This document shows, one piece after another, positions 7,394 through 17,883 of a stretch of DNA of 43,674 nt. The stretch covers positions 1 through 43,674 of the forward strand of contig JAHEIW010000021.1 of assembly GCA_024639185.1 (NCBI GenBank). The letters are read 5' to 3'. The position numbers and the translations under genes are program-made. Position 1 is the stretch's first letter. Every line of letters starts with the position of its first letter. Source of the DNA: Deltaproteobacteria bacterium. Lineage in GTDB: Bacteria > Desulfobacterota > Desulfobacteria > Desulfobacterales > JAHEIW01. The notes beneath the pieces are model-generated. The model worked only from the letters and a program-made list of their open reading frames with translations, was not told the origin of the DNA and made no database searches.

Positions 7394-9304
7394 GTGAAGC
7401 AGATTATTCTGGGAACCGCCGGTCACATTGATCACGGTAAAACCAGCTTGATTAAAGCCATCAGCGGCACGGATACCGACCGTCTCAAAGAGGAAAAGGA
7501 GCGCGGCATCACCATTGAACTGGGGTTTGCGGCGCTGGATTTGCCCAGCGGCCAGCATCTGGGCATTGTGGACGTGCCCGGCCATGAAAAATTTGTTAAA
7601 AATATGGTGGCCGGGGCCACCGGAATCGACATTGTCGTTATGGTGATCGCAGCCGATGAGGGCGTTATGCCCCAGACGCGCGAGCATATGGAAATCTGCA
7701 CCTTGCTGGGTGTGGAATACGGCCTGGTCGCAGTTACCAAAATCGATATGGTCGATGAGGAATGGCTGGAGCTAGCCCTTGAGGACATTCGGGATTTTGT
7801 CAAAGGGACCTTTTTGGAAGACGCCCCCGTTGCAGCCGTTTCGTCCACAACCCAGAAAGGGATACCCGAATTTATCGACATCCTGGATCGGCTGGCCGCC
7901 AAAATCCCCGATCGCCCCCATTCTGATTTGTTTCGCCTGCCGATTGATCGTGTCTTTACCATGAAAGGATTTGGCACCGTCATTACCGGCACTCTGATAT
8001 CCGGTCATGTCCGCGTTGGTGATTCGATCATGATTTATCCTTCGGGGATCACATCTAAGGTTCGTGGCATCCAGGTACACAATCAAAGCGCAGAGGAAGC
8101 CAAAGCCGGTATGCGCACCGCCATCAACTTCCAGGGGCTCGAAAAGGAAGCCATCAGCAGGGGTGAGGTGTTGTCTAAGCCGGACAATCTGGTAGCCAGT
8201 TACATGGTGGATGTATCCTTGCATTATCTGGCCAGCAATAAAAAGCCGCTGAAAAATCGCACCCGGGTCCGATTTCATACCGGCACCAGCGAAGTGCTCG
8301 GTAATATCATTTTGCTGGATCGTGAGGAACTTGCCAGCGATGCATCCACTGCTGCCCAACTGCGCTTAGACGCGCCGGTGGCGCTGGTAAAGGATGACCG
8401 CTTTGTTATCCGCAGCTATTCTCCGGTATACACCATCGGCGGCGGCAAAGTGCTAAATCCCATCCCCTTGAAACATAAACGCTTTAAGCCTGAAGTGGTT
8501 GACGGTTTAAAGGCTCTGGAACATCAGGCGCCGGAGGCCATTATCGCATTTCAGGTCGAAGCTGCCGGATACCAGGGGGTTTCATTCGCCCATCTGAAAA
8601 TGATGACCAATTTGCCCGATAAACAGCTTGAAAAACTTCTTCAGAACCTTTTATCCCAAAAAACACTCATCCAGATCGAAAAGGAAAAGCGCATCTACAT
8701 TCATCGCACCTGCTTTGAAGCGCTTCAAGAGGATATCCAGCGTCAGCTGGCCGACTATCATCAAACCCATCCGCTTAAAGCCGGCATGTCCAAAGAGGAA
8801 CTAAAGACCAAGTTCCCTGCCTTGCTGACGCCAAAGCTATTTAATCTGACGTTGAATCGGATGACCCGGGAAAAAACCATCGCTCAGGAAGAAAATATCA
8901 TAAGGTTAGCTTCGCATGCGGTTTCCCTTGGCGCCAAACAGGCAGATGTTAAGAATAAGATTTTAAAAACTTACCTCAACGCCGATCTTCAGCCCCCCTA
9001 TTTCAAGGAGCTGGCTAAATCCCTGGATGCCGATGCCAAACGGTCGCGCGAAGTTCTCATGCACCTGGTGAATGAAGGAAACATCATCAAGGTCAAAGAA
9101 GATCTGTTTTTTCACTCCGAGGCCATAAATGCCCTCAAGAAGAAATTGATTAAATTTCTGCAAGATCAGGCAGAGATTACTACCCCCCAATTTAAGGAAA
9201 TGACCGGTGTATCCCGCAAGTACGTCATTCCACTGGCGGAATATTTTGACGCAAGCAACGTGACCCTGCGAGTGGGGGATGTCAGAAAGCTTCGTAAGGG
9301 ATGA
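7394..9304 (+). CDS. selB: Selenocysteine-specific translation elongation factor SelB
   Basis: The 636-residue GTPase carries selenocysteyl-tRNA(Sec) to UGA codons marked by a SECIS hairpin. G-domain motifs are clear: G-H-I-D-H-G-K-T (10-17), R-G-I-T-I-E-L (about 37-43), D-V-P-G-H-E (60-65) and T-K-I-D (115-118). T-K-I-D in place of N-K-x-D is usual for SelB. EF-Tu-like beta-barrel domains follow (about 175-340). The C-terminal 280 residues form the winged-helix domains that bind SECIS RNA. The start is GTG with AAAGGAG upstream. selA, selD and tRNA-Sec are not in the window. No interrupted selenoprotein gene was noticed here, but its presence implies that the organism makes selenoproteins. 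Confidence 0.97.
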   Translation: MKQIILGTAGHIDHGKTSLIKAISGTDTDRLKEEKERGITIELGFAALDLPSGQHLGIVDVPGHEKFVKNMVAGATGIDIVVMVIAADEGVMPQTREHMEICTLLGVEYGLVAVTKIDMVDEEWLELALEDIRDFVKGTFLEDAPVAAVSSTTQKGIPEFIDILDRLAAKIPDRPHSDLFRLPIDRVFTMKGFGTVITGTLISGHVRVGDSIMIYPSGITSKVRGIQVHNQSAEEAKAGMRTAINFQGLEKEAISRGEVLSKPDNLVASYMVDVSLHYLASNKKPLKNRTRVRFHTGTSEVLGNIILLDREELASDASTAAQLRLDAPVALVKDDRFVIRSYSPVYTIGGGKVLNPIPLKHKRFKPEVVDGLKALEHQAPEAIIAFQVEAAGYQGVSFAHLKMMTNLPDKQLEKLLQNLLSQKTLIQIEKEKRIYIHRTCFEALQEDIQRQLADYHQTHPLKAGMSKEELKTKFPALLTPKLFNLTLNRMTREKTIAQEENIIRLASHAVSLGAKQADVKNKILKTYLNADLQPPYFKELAKSLDADAKRSREVLMHLVNEGNIIKVKEDLFFHSEAINALKKKLIKFLQDQAEITTPQFKEMTGVSRKYVIPLAEYFDASNVTLRVGDVRKLRKG

Positions 9305-9352
9305 TGTTTGGCATCTGGTTTATGTTTTTACTTTAGACCTAACCGGGCAAAC

Positions 9353-9396
9353 GCGAAATTATAGATCAGATTATGATAACATATCTGCAATTTCGC
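9353..9396. terminator. Inverted repeat between convergent selB and hemW
   Basis: GCGAAATT (9353-9360) pairs with AATTTCGC (9389-9396), with an inner CAGAT/ATCTG stem. It sits between the 3' ends of two convergent genes, where a bidirectional terminator is expected. There is no good T-run on either strand, so the terminator reading is weak. Confidence 0.35.
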
Positions 9397-9476
9397 AAAA
9401 ATGCATGAATTCTCAATATATCCCGATAATCCAGCATGCCAGATTAGTTTAAAGATCCTATTTTGAGATAGAAATT

Positions 9477-10667
9477 TTATGACTTAGCTTCTGCGTCGAA
9501 AACATCCTGTTCAATAAACATCGATGTAATGCTATCCAGAAGGGCCCTGCCCTGGAGCGTTAAGGCGCACCGGTTGTTTTTGACTTCAATATAGTGCTGG
9601 CCCTCAAGATCAGACAGCACCTCCTTAAAGACCTTAGTAAAATCCAACCCATATTTTGCCTTGAACCCGATCAGATCAATCCCGGCAGTCATCCGCAAGC
9701 CCAGGTAAATAGCCTCGATTAATTGCTGGCCCCCAGAAAGACGTTCTTTCTCAGCTATGGGCATTCTGCCGGATTCAATAGAGGCAATGTAGTCATCAAC
9801 ATTCGAAACGTTCCAACAGCGTTGCGCTTCAACGAAAGAATGCGCTGATGGCCCGAGACCGACATAAGGCACCAGGGTCCAGTACTTCAGATTGTGTTGC
9901 GATACCTGCGGTTTTCCGTCTTTTCCGACGCGGGCAAAGTTGGATATTTCGTATTGAGTATATCCATGGTCTTGCAGATAAGTGATGGTCGTCTCAAAAA
10001 GTCTGCGCACGTTATCATCGGCCAGCGCTTGAATCCGTCCGGCCTGAAGGTCGCAGTACGCAGGGGTTCCGTCTTCATAGGTGAGCATGTAGCAGGATAG
10101 ATGGGTCGGATCGCATTCAACGGCCTGTTTTAGATCCTCCAGCCAATCCGTTTGAGAATGATCCGGCAGGCCATAGATCAGATCAAGCCCGATATTTTTA
10201 AAGCCCGCCCGGCGGGCGTGGGTCATGGCGTTGCGGGCCTCAGTGGCAGTATGGATGCGCCCGAGAAAATCAAGATTTTTCTGATCAAACGACTGCACCC
10301 CGATATTAATGCGGTTGATACCGCTTTCCTGGTAACCCATCAGTTGCTCAATGGAAACGGTTCCGGGATTCACTTCAATGGTGATTTCGGAAAAAGGCTG
10401 GAAATCAAAATGGTGATGCGCCGCGGCAACGATTTGACTGACATTGTCATATTCAAAAACTGAAGGGGTCCCGCCGCCGATATAGAGCGTATCAAAGCAA
10501 AGTCCTTCAGCCGAAACCATCTCCATTTCCGCAAACAGGGCTTTTAGAAATCTCGACTTTAGCGACAGATCGGTTGTTGAATAAAAATCACAATACGGGC
10601 ACTTGCGCACACAAAACGGAATATGCACGTACAATCCCGCCTTATCGCTCTGTGTAGGTATGTTCAT
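9477..10667 (-). CDS. hemW: Radical SAM haem chaperone HemW (HemN-like)
   Basis: The 396-residue protein begins MNIPTQSDKAGLYVHIPFCV. The radical-SAM cluster motif C-X3-C-X2-C (C19, C23, C26) is followed by D-F-Y-S, and then Y-I-G-G-G-T-P-S, E-V-N-P-G-T, R-I-N-I-G-V-Q-S-F, G-L-D-L-I-Y-G-L-P and H-N-L-K-Y-W. The length (about 380-400) and the H-N-x-x-Y-W motif fit HemW, which inserts haem into respiratory proteins, rather than true coproporphyrinogen dehydrogenase HemN (about 450). The start at 10667 is preferred because family homology begins there; an earlier in-frame start at 10742 would run into the palindromic element. No strong ribosome-binding site is seen. Confidence 0.92.
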   Translation of the reverse strand: MNIPTQSDKAGLYVHIPFCVRKCPYCDFYSTTDLSLKSRFLKALFAEMEMVSAEGLCFDTLYIGGGTPSVFEYDNVSQIVAAAHHHFDFQPFSEITIEVNPGTVSIEQLMGYQESGINRINIGVQSFDQKNLDFLGRIHTATEARNAMTHARRAGFKNIGLDLIYGLPDHSQTDWLEDLKQAVECDPTHLSCYMLTYEDGTPAYCDLQAGRIQALADDNVRRLFETTITYLQDHGYTQYEISNFARVGKDGKPQVSQHNLKYWTLVPYVGLGPSAHSFVEAQRCWNVSNVDDYIASIESGRMPIAEKERLSGGQQLIEAIYLGLRMTAGIDLIGFKAKYGLDFTKVFKEVLSDLEGQHYIEVKNNRCALTLQGRALLDSITSMFIEQDVFDAEAKS

Positions 10668-10692
10668 AAGGACTTTAAAGAAATTGAAAATG

Positions 10693-10838
10693 AATTTTCT
10701 GTTTTGAGGTGAGATATTTTTTTGATGAGCACGGCCGCACAAGGATTTATTTTGTCGGCGTACTAATCGTACGTCGACAATATAAATCCGCGGAGAACAC
10801 CGCTCATCGGGAAAATAGCCATCTCAAAACAGAAAATT
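10693..10838. repeat. 146-bp imperfect palindrome (element A) between hemW and the HIT gene
   Basis: Arms of about 71 bases flank a 5-base centre (TAATC). Reading from the outside, the paired blocks are AATTTTCTGTTTTGAG (16 bp), TATTTT, GATGAGC, GGATTTAT and TTGTCG...CGTAC, separated by unpaired patches of 3-10 bases. The right end overlaps the stop codon of the HIT gene by two bases. It shows the same nested layout, total length and stop-codon overlap as the element at 33028-33174. There is no T-run. Confidence 0.9.
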
Positions 10839-11163
10839 AAAAGCCGCCGATGAGATGCAAGTGCAAATGAAAAATAACCTGCCCCCCGCCTTTTTCCACA
10901 TTAAACAGCAGCTTATATCCGGACTTTGAAACACCGTGCTCTTTGGCCATATCCCGGGCCACCATGATCAATTCGGAAAGAATTTCGTGGTCATCTCCGG
11001 TCAGATCGTTAACGCTGCGAATATGCTTTTTAGGCACAAACAGCAGGTGCACCGGCGCATGGGGATTAATGTCTTTAAAGACCACCAGGGTGTCGGTTTC
11101 GTGCAATATCGTTGTATCGGTTTGACCGTGGGCGATTTGACAGAAAATACAATTCTTTTCCAT
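10837..11163 (-). CDS. HIT-family nucleotide hydrolase/transferase (HinT-like)
   Basis: The 108-residue protein starts M-E-K-N-C-I-F-C-Q-I. It carries the histidine-triad motif H99-L-H101-L-H103 preceded by G-G-Q-V-I-F, and the usual D-I-N-P-H-A-P-V-H strand and P-K-K-H-I segment. HinT-type proteins are dimeric cytoplasmic purine nucleoside phosphoramidases. C-x-x-C near the N-terminus is a zinc ligand pair in many relatives. AAGGAGG precedes the ATG with rather long spacing. The stop codon is part of palindrome A. Confidence 0.92.
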   Translation of the reverse strand: MEKNCIFCQIAHGQTDTTILHETDTLVVFKDINPHAPVHLLFVPKKHIRSVNDLTGDDHEILSELIMVARDMAKEHGVSKSGYKLLFNVEKGGGQVIFHLHLHLIGGF

Positions 11164-11248
11164 ACTGACAATGCCTCCTTTTTAGGCGTTCCTCATTTGA
11201 GAGATGAGCGCTTATCCGTGTTCGAATCTGCCATCTGTAGTGGTTGTC

Positions 11249-11280
11249 AAAAAAACGTTCCGATTGCGGAACGTTTTTTT
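11249..11280. terminator. Intrinsic terminator, bidirectional
   Basis: A7, stem ACGTTCCG/CGGAACGT with a 4-base loop (ATTG), then T7. It works on both strands; in context it ends transcription from aat on the minus strand and separates that gene from the HIT gene. Confidence 0.92.
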
Positions 11281-11409
11281 GCTACAACACTTATGCCGCC
11301 ATCCTTTTTTCGAACATTTTTATGACAAGCGGTATAGATGCAATCTGGCGCTTCTGTCAAGGGATTCTCTAAACTTACAACAGGCAATGTTTCAAAAACC
11401 CAATTGGGG

Positions 11410-12123
11410 TTATGGGATGGGGAATTCGGCAGGAGTGGATTTCGAAAAAGACCAGGGTCCTTTGTGGGTGGGCGCTTTTAATGCAATCGCCAGTTCATCG
11501 AGAAATCGCACACGCGGAATTTCATGAGCCCCAAAGCTGAGCAAATGAGCGGTGGTGACCTGACAGTCGATCAATTCGAATTTTAAGCCTTGCAGATACT
11601 TTACCAGGCCCACAAAGGCAACCTTGGATGCATTGCTGATTCGGGTAAACATGGATTCTCCGAAAAAGCAGCGGCCGATGGAAACCCCGTACAGGCCGCC
11701 GGCCAGTTGGCCGCCCAACCAGGCTTCAACCGAGTGGGCCATACCGGATTCATGCAGCTTACAGTAGGCTGCGATCATTTCATCAACGATCCAGGTGCCT
11801 TCATTGGTTTCGGTTCGGCTGGCGGCACAGGCTGTTATCACCGCTTTAAAATTCTGATCAATGGTCAATTCAAAGTCATTCTTATTAAGGACTTTTTTCA
11901 ATGATTTTGAAATTTTTAGCTGATCCGGATACAATATCAAACGCGGATCTGGCGACCACCACATAATCGGCTCATTTTCAGAATACCAGGGGAAAATGCC
12001 CATGCGATAGGCCAACAGCAGCCGCTCCTGGCTTAAATCACCACCAACAGCCAGAAGACCCTCCTGGGCAGCAAGCTTGGGGGAAGGAAATATCAGTTCA
12101 TCGGATAGAAGGTATACAGGCAT
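11410..12123 (-). CDS. aat: Leucyl/phenylalanyl-tRNA-protein transferase
   Basis: The 237-residue protein starts MPVYLLSDELIFPSPKLA and has the signature segments of Aat: G-L-L-A-V-G-G-D-L, Y-R-M-G-I-F-P-W-Y, M-W-W-S-P-D-P-R, H-S-V-E-A-W, G-G-L-Y-G-V-S-I-G-R-C-F-F-G-E-S-M-F and L-I-D-C-Q. It adds Leu or Phe to proteins with N-terminal Arg or Lys, making N-degrons that ClpS hands to ClpAP. clpA and clpS lie directly upstream on the same strand (107-base gap), so the pathway is encoded together. The ATG at 12123 directly follows an in-frame TTG; the ATG is the likely start. The ribosome-binding site is weak. Confidence 0.96.
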   Translation of the reverse strand: MPVYLLSDELIFPSPKLAAQEGLLAVGGDLSQERLLLAYRMGIFPWYSENEPIMWWSPDPRLILYPDQLKISKSLKKVLNKNDFELTIDQNFKAVITACAASRTETNEGTWIVDEMIAAYCKLHESGMAHSVEAWLGGQLAGGLYGVSIGRCFFGESMFTRISNASKVAFVGLVKYLQGLKFELIDCQVTTAHLLSFGAHEIPRVRFLDELAIALKAPTHKGPWSFSKSTPAEFPIP

Positions 12124-12230
12124 CAAGTTTAGTCAATTGGTTAAACAGTTGATGGGTTAAATAGTAACTGCACCATCCAAACATGGGGTTTGCGTGCAGA
12201 AGCATATTGACCACTTAGTCATTTAACAAA

Positions 12231-14474
12231 TTAACCAAAATTGAAAGTTAGCTGGTCGTCGGCCAGATCAAGGGATACCAGACCGCCGTTTTGAAGCTTG
12301 CCGAACAGAATCTCATCGGAAAGCTTATCTTTGATTTCCGCCTGGATCACCCGGCTCAGGGGTCTGGCGCCATAGGTTGGGTCATGCCCTTTTTCAGCCA
12401 GCCAGGTACGCACCGCCGGCGAAATGGTCAGCGCGACCTTTTTGATGGCCAGTTGCTGATTCAATTCGGCGATGAACTTGTCGACGATCATTTCCATGAT
12501 TTCTAAATTCAATGCATTGAAGGTAATCGTTTCATCCAACCGATTCCTGAATTCAGGGCTGAATAACTTTTCGATGGCCTTTTCACCCTTGGATTGGGCA
12601 TCTTTGTGGGTCTGGCCAAAACCGATGTTGGCGGCGGTCATCTCTCTTGAGCCGGCATTGGAGGTCATCATCAGGATCACATTTCGAAAATCCGCCTTGC
12701 GACCGTTATTGTCGGTCAAGGTGGCATGATCCATAACCTGGAGTAAAATATTAAACAAATCCGGATGGGCTTTTTCAATCTCATCCAGCAGCAGGACACT
12801 GTGGGGATGTTTACGGATGCCGTCGGTCAATAACCCGCCCTGATCAAATCCGATGTAACCCGGCGGTGCACCAATCAGACGGGCCACGGCGTGCTTTTCC
12901 ATATATTCGCTCATGTCAAACCGCATGAATTCCACGCCCAGAATTTGCGCCACCTGCAGAGACACTTCGGTTTTACCAACACCGGTAGGGCCAGTAAACA
13001 AGAAGCAACCTACCGGGCGTTCCGGTGAGCCAAGGCCGGCCCGTGAGCGCTTAATGGAAGTCACCAGCGCTCGGATGGCATCATCCTGGCCAAACACCAC
13101 CTCTTGCAAGCCTGCTTCAAGCTTTTCAAGCTTGGAACGATCGGAGGTGGTGACACTCTGAGTGGGCACACGCGCCATTTTAGCAATAATTTTCTCAATA
13201 TCAGCCGGATTAATCTTTTTGCGTCGCGTGGACCCCGAAAGCCTGATAAAGGCACCGGCCTCATCAATGACGTCGATGGCTTTATCCGGCAGGAATCGAT
13301 CTCTGAGGTATTTGGTCGACAGCTCTGCGGCGGTCTTCAAAGCCGCATCAGTATAGGCAATTCCATGATGCTCTTCGTAGCGGGATCGCAGGCCTTTGAG
13401 GATTTGAACCGTCTCTGAGACCGGTGGTTCCATGATTTCAATCTTCTCAAATCGTCTTGAAAGCGCACGATCTTTTTCAAAATGGTTTTTGTATTCTTCA
13501 AAGGTTGACGAACCAATACAACGGATCTCACCGCTGGCCAGCACCGGTTTTAAAATATTGGAGGCATCCATGGATCCGCTGCTGGTAGCGCCCGCACCGA
13601 CAATGGTGTGGATTTCATCAATGAATAAAATGGCTTTGGATTTCTTTTGCAGCTCGGATATAACGCCTTTGAGGCGTTGTTCAAAATCGCCCCTGAATTT
13701 GGTGCCGGCTAAGAGTCCTCCCAGATCAAGGGAGAAGATCTCCATGTCCTTGAGCAGGTCCGGAACATCTCCTTTCTGAATTTTCTGGGCTAACCCTTCC
13801 GCCATGGCTGTTTTCCCCACACCGGGATCACCGACAAAGACCGGGTTGTTTTTGCGCCGGCGGCATAATACCTGCATCGTGCGCTCCAATTCGGAAACCC
13901 GTCCGATCAGAGGATCCAGTTTGCCTGCGGCGGCAAGCTCGATCAGATTTAGGGTAAACAGTTCCAGCGGATTGATCTGCCGTCGGCGGTCCCTTTCCTC
14001 TTTGCCGGGCCGAACCAGTCTGTCGGGGCTATCGTCGAATGAATCCTTGGCAATGTTGTGGGAAATGAAGTTCAGCACATCCAGGCGGGTGATGCCCTCG
14101 GAGCTTAAAAAATATTCAGCGTGCGAGTCTTTTTCAAGAAAAATTGAGGCCAGAACATCGGCAACGGCAACCTCCTGTTTCTCGGCTGAACGTGCGTGAT
14201 TAACGGCCCGCTGGATAACCCGCTGAAACCCTATGGTCTGCTGCAGGACATAATCATCTCCTTTGGGGATGCGCTCAATTTTTTCATCAAAAAAATTTTC
14301 GAGCGCATCCACTAGATTCTCCACATCGCCACCGCAGTTTTCAATGATGTCAACGCCGTTGGGATCGTTGAGTATGGCAAACAGAATATGCTCGATACTG
14401 ACGTATTCGTGGCGTCTTTTTTTGGCTTCCTTAACGGCAAATCCAAGTGTTGCACTGAGTTCCTTGCTGATCAT
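12231..14474 (-). CDS. clpA: ATP-dependent Clp protease ATP-binding subunit ClpA
   Basis: The 747-residue AAA+ unfoldase has a Clp N-domain (1-145), a first ATPase domain (Walker A 215-222, G-D-P-G-V-G-K-T; Walker B with F-I-D-E-I-H at 284-289), and a second (Walker A 495-502, [17 protein letters not shown] at 562-570). I-G-F at 617-619 is the ClpP-docking loop. There is no ClpB-type middle coiled coil, which fits ClpA. It unfolds substrates for ClpP. The start lies 3 bases after the clpS stop codon and GAGAG at the end of clpS serves as its ribosome-binding site, so the two are translationally linked. clpP is not in the window. Confidence 0.97.
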   Translation of the reverse strand: MISKELSATLGFAVKEAKKRRHEYVSIEHILFAILNDPNGVDIIENCGGDVENLVDALENFFDEKIERIPKGDDYVLQQTIGFQRVIQRAVNHARSAEKQEVAVADVLASIFLEKDSHAEYFLSSEGITRLDVLNFISHNIAKDSFDDSPDRLVRPGKEERDRRRQINPLELFTLNLIELAAAGKLDPLIGRVSELERTMQVLCRRRKNNPVFVGDPGVGKTAMAEGLAQKIQKGDVPDLLKDMEIFSLDLGGLLAGTKFRGDFEQRLKGVISELQKKSKAILFIDEIHTIVGAGATSSGSMDASNILKPVLASGEIRCIGSSTFEEYKNHFEKDRALSRRFEKIEIMEPPVSETVQILKGLRSRYEEHHGIAYTDAALKTAAELSTKYLRDRFLPDKAIDVIDEAGAFIRLSGSTRRKKINPADIEKIIAKMARVPTQSVTTSDRSKLEKLEAGLQEVVFGQDDAIRALVTSIKRSRAGLGSPERPVGCFLFTGPTGVGKTEVSLQVAQILGVEFMRFDMSEYMEKHAVARLIGAPPGYIGFDQGGLLTDGIRKHPHSVLLLDEIEKAHPDLFNILLQVMDHATLTDNNGRKADFRNVILMMTSNAGSREMTAANIGFGQTHKDAQSKGEKAIEKLFSPEFRNRLDETITFNALNLEIMEMIVDKFIAELNQQLAIKKVALTISPAVRTWLAEKGHDPTYGARPLSRVIQAEIKDKLSDEILFGKLQNGGLVSLDLADDQLTFNFG

Positions 14475-14477
14475 GAT

Positions 14478-14792
14478 TTACTCTCTTTCAATGGTGCATT
14501 TTAACGGAAAGCCTCTTTCGCGAGCGAGCGCTTCGACCGTATTGACTTTAGTTTCCGCCACTTCAAAAGGAAATATCCCGCACAATCCGAAACCGTTACG
14601 GTGCACGTTTAACATAATTTGAGTCGCGTCAATCACTGATTTATGGAACACAAACCGAAGGACTTCGACAACAAAATCCATGGTAGTGTAGTCATCGTTC
14701 AAAAGCAAAACCTTATACATTGAAGGTTCCTTAACCTTCTTTTTGGACTTTGAACGAACACCTTCTTCCAGTTCGGTATTGAAATCTCCCAT
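14478..14792 (-). CDS. clpS: ClpA adaptor protein ClpS
   Basis: The 104-residue protein has a charged, flexible N-terminal tail of about 23 residues, then the ClpS core: [20 protein letters not shown], which forms the N-degron pocket, and [13 protein letters not shown]. It delivers N-end-rule substrates to ClpA. GGAG precedes the ATG. First gene of clpS-clpA-aat. Confidence 0.97.
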   Translation of the reverse strand: MGDFNTELEEGVRSKSKKKVKEPSMYKVLLLNDDYTTMDFVVEVLRFVFHKSVIDATQIMLNVHRNGFGLCGIFPFEVAETKVNTVEALARERGFPLKCTIERE

Positions 14793-14893
14793 GGATACGC
14801 TCCGACCTAAAATGATCGTTTCAAATTCTAAAATGAGTTAACTTTTTTTCTTTTGTAAGGATTTTCATCGATTTTTACTCTTAAAATTTGAAA

Positions 14894-14922
14894 CCCCGCG
14901 GGGCTTGCCCGCCAGAGGCGGG
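14894..14922 (-). terminator. Two adjacent GC hairpins downstream of secA, possible terminator
   Basis: CCCGCC-AGA-GGCGGG (14908-14922) and the palindrome CCCCGCGGGG (14894-14903) stand side by side. On the minus strand the second is followed by TTTCAAATTTT. They lie about 150 bases beyond the secA stop codon. The arrangement suits a terminator, although the T-run is broken; it may instead be a dispersed GC-hairpin repeat. Confidence 0.45.
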
Positions 14923-15069
14923 TAACCGACGCTCATTTTGGGTCCTAAAATCCGAAATCTAATTTTATAGAAGCGTTTCCACAGTCGTTCCGATTCGGTT
15001 GATGCAACTATAATAATCATCTGAATCATTGCTTGTAAAGGGGCGCAAAATAATTTTATTTGAGCCGTT

Positions 15070-17595
15070 TTAACGACCGCAGCATTTTTTGTATTTCTTA
15101 CCGCTGCCGCACGGGCAAGGCGCATTGCGCCCGACTTTTTTTGTCTTACGTCGGGCCGGTTTGGGCTTGGCCGGCCCCTCGCCCCCGGAAAAAGATAGTT
15201 TCTGTTCTTTGGGGGTCCGGAGGTCATCAATTTTTTTAGGTTCTTCAATCTGGATGCGAAATAAAATCGCGAGGGTCTCCTCTTTGACCCGGGCAATCAT
15301 TTCGTTGAACATCTCAAAGCCTTCTTTTTTATAAACCAGCAACGGATTTTGCTGGGCATAACCTCTCAAACCAATGCCTTCTTTAAGGTGATCCATTGAT
15401 AGCAAATGATCTTTCCAGAGGTTGTCCACGGTTTGCAGCATGACCACACGCTCCAATTGCCTGAAAGATTCAGCTCCGATGGTCGATTCGCGTTGATCGT
15501 AAAGCGCATGGGCGGCTTCGAAAATCAAATCCGCCAGCTCCTCCTGCTCGAGCTCTTCCAGCGCCTCCTCACTGTCGGCATCTAATCGAAAATTAAACTG
15601 CTTAAAGACAGCGTCGCGAATTGCTTTAGTATCCCATTCTTCAGCTACGGCATTTTCACCGATGGCGTCAGCAGCAATTTCATCGGCTTTTTCGCGAATC
15701 ATTTCAACAACGGCGGGTTTTAAGCTTTTGCCGTCAAGCGCTTCACGCCGCTGTCGATAAATAACTTCCCGTTGTTGATTCATAACATCATCATATTCAA
15801 GCAGCTGTTTGCGAATCTCAAAATTATGCCCTTCCACCCGGCCCTGCGCGTTTTCAATCGCGCGACTGATCATATTGTGCTCAATCGGCTCGCCGTCAGG
15901 CATCCCCAGTTTTTCCATGATGCCGGTTATGCGCTCACCGCCAAAAATGCGTAGCAAATCGTCTTCTAACGCCAGGTAAAAGCGTGAGGATCCCGGGTCA
16001 CCCTGTCTACCGGAACGCCCCCGCAACTGGTTGTCAATCCGGCGGCTTTCGTGTCGCTCGGTGCCCATGATATGCAAACCGCCTACATCGGTAACCCCCT
16101 CACCCAGCACAATGTCGGTGCCGCGGCCGGCCATGTTGGTTGATATCGTTACAGCACCCGGCTGCCCGGCCATGGCAATGATTTCGGCTTCCCCTTCATG
16201 ATTTTTGGCATTCAGCACGGAATGCTTGATGCCTCTTTTTTTCAGCTTTTTGCTGAGGTTTTCAGAAACATCGATTGAAATCGTGCCGACCAGAACCGGC
16301 TGCCCTTTGGTGTGCAATTCCTTAATTTCATCTAAAACGGCATCAAACTTATCTTTGCGTGTTTTGTAAATGGCATCCGGAAAATCTTCGCGAATCATCG
16401 GCTGGTTGGTGGGAATGACCATTACTTCCAGATCGTAGATTTTTTTAAACTCGGCCGCCTCGGTATCGGCGGTGCCCGTCATACCGGCGAGTTTGTCATA
16501 CATGCGAAAATAATTTTGAAAGGTGATGGTGGCCAGGGTCTGGTTTTCATTTTCGATTTTAACGTTTTCCTTGGCCTCCAGAGCCTGGTGCAGCCCTTCA
16601 CTGTACCGGCGGCCGGGCATCAGGCGGCCGGTAAACTCATCAACAATGATCACTTCCCCATCTTTGACGATGTAGTCCACGTCACGCTTGAACAGCGTAT
16701 GCGCCTTGAGCGCCTGGTTGATATGGTGCAGAAGTTCAATATAGCGCGGGTCATACAGGTTATCCACTTTCAGCAGTTGTTCGCATCGGGCCACACCCCC
16801 CTCGGTCAGGGTCGCCGAGCGTGCTTTTTCATCGATGCTGTAATGTTGATCGGCGGAAAGTTTCGGAATGAGGCCATTTACCTGGTAATACAGATCGGTT
16901 GATTTTTCAGCCGGGCCTGAAATGATCAAGGGCGTGCGGGCCTCGTCGATTAAAATACTATCGACCTCATCAACGATAGCAAAATTAAGCTGGGGTTGGA
17001 CCAGAGATTGGTGGTCAAATTTCATATTGTCTCTGAGATAATCAAATCCGAACTCATTGTTGGTTCCATAGGTAATGTCAGCCGCATAAGCTGCCTGACG
17101 CTCGGTGTCGTCCAAACCATGGACAACCGTTCCCATTGATAACCCCAGGAATTGATATATATGTCCCATCCACTCGGTATCGCGCCGGGCCAGGTAGTCG
17201 TTGACGGTCACAATATGCACGCCTTTTCCGGTCAGGGCGTTTAGGTAGGCCGGCAAGGTCGCCACCAGTGTTTTGCCCTCACCCGTTTTCATTTCTGCGA
17301 TTTTGCCTTCGTGCAGCACAATGCCACCAATCAACTGAACATCAAAGTGGCGCATCTTTAATGTCCGCAGCGATGCTTCTCTGACAGCCGCAAAGGCTTC
17401 CGGCAACAGATCGTCAAGGGGTTCTCCGCGATCAATGCGTTCTTTGAATTTGGCCGTTTGCGCTTTGAGTTCATCATCACTCATCGCCTGAACAGCAGGT
17501 TCTAGCACATTGATGCGTTCAACCTGAGGCTGGATGCGTTTCAAATCCCGTTCATTTTTACTACCGAAAACTTTGGTTAATGCGTTGAGTATCAT
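15070..17595 (-). CDS. secA: Preprotein translocase ATPase SecA
   Basis: The 841-residue protein has the SecA order: nucleotide-binding domain 1 with M-K-T-G-E-G-K-T (102-109), [25 protein letters not shown]; the preprotein cross-linking domain; domain 2 with [13 protein letters not shown]; a helical scaffold; and a C-terminal zinc-binding SEC-C motif [13 protein letters not shown]. It drives unfolded proteins through SecYEG. The length is within the normal range. It has its own promoter at 17651-17678. The M23 peptidase gene lies upstream on the same strand. Confidence 0.98.
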   Translation of the reverse strand: MILNALTKVFGSKNERDLKRIQPQVERINVLEPAVQAMSDDELKAQTAKFKERIDRGEPLDDLLPEAFAAVREASLRTLKMRHFDVQLIGGIVLHEGKIAEMKTGEGKTLVATLPAYLNALTGKGVHIVTVNDYLARRDTEWMGHIYQFLGLSMGTVVHGLDDTERQAAYAADITYGTNNEFGFDYLRDNMKFDHQSLVQPQLNFAIVDEVDSILIDEARTPLIISGPAEKSTDLYYQVNGLIPKLSADQHYSIDEKARSATLTEGGVARCEQLLKVDNLYDPRYIELLHHINQALKAHTLFKRDVDYIVKDGEVIIVDEFTGRLMPGRRYSEGLHQALEAKENVKIENENQTLATITFQNYFRMYDKLAGMTGTADTEAAEFKKIYDLEVMVIPTNQPMIREDFPDAIYKTRKDKFDAVLDEIKELHTKGQPVLVGTISIDVSENLSKKLKKRGIKHSVLNAKNHEGEAEIIAMAGQPGAVTISTNMAGRGTDIVLGEGVTDVGGLHIMGTERHESRRIDNQLRGRSGRQGDPGSSRFYLALEDDLLRIFGGERITGIMEKLGMPDGEPIEHNMISRAIENAQGRVEGHNFEIRKQLLEYDDVMNQQREVIYRQRREALDGKSLKPAVVEMIREKADEIAADAIGENAVAEEWDTKAIRDAVFKQFNFRLDADSEEALEELEQEELADLIFEAAHALYDQRESTIGAESFRQLERVVMLQTVDNLWKDHLLSMDHLKEGIGLRGYAQQNPLLVYKKEGFEMFNEMIARVKEETLAILFRIQIEEPKKIDDLRTPKEQKLSFSGGEGPAKPKPARRKTKKVGRNAPCPCGSGKKYKKCCGR

Positions 17596-17650
17596 TTCGA
17601 GGACGACCTTTTAATTTCACTAAATTTGAGAAATTGATCCCTTGGAGTGA

Positions 17651-17678
17651 ATTATACCAAATTTATGGTTTGTCTCAA
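17651..17678 (-). promoter_or_regulatory. Sigma70-type promoter of secA
   Basis: On the minus strand TTGAGA (17678-17673) and a perfect TATAAT (17656-17651) are separated by 16 bases. Transcription should start near 17644, about 50 bases before the secA start codon. Confidence 0.7.
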
Positions 17679-17883
17679 TAACAAAATCGAGAACAAGTGC
17701 ATGAGATCATTATAATGAATGCTTTAAATATAACTTCGGTGAGCACCGGGTGCAAGGTTAGCCGGATGGATTAAAGGATTTTATCACTATTCATGGCAGC
17801 CACGCCACCGGACGGGCGCACGGGCATGTATATGGGAGCCGGCTTTTGTTTGGAAAGATGGGTTAAGGGCTGTCCAGCGAAAA

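Noticed and set aside
7394..9304. Several long antisense frames within selB
   Set aside because: They are shadows of the high-GC-third-position coding frame and show no domain features.
10668..10742. N-terminal extension of HemW to an in-frame start at 10742
   Set aside because: The extra residues would be encoded by palindrome A and do not match the family, whose homology starts just after position 10667.
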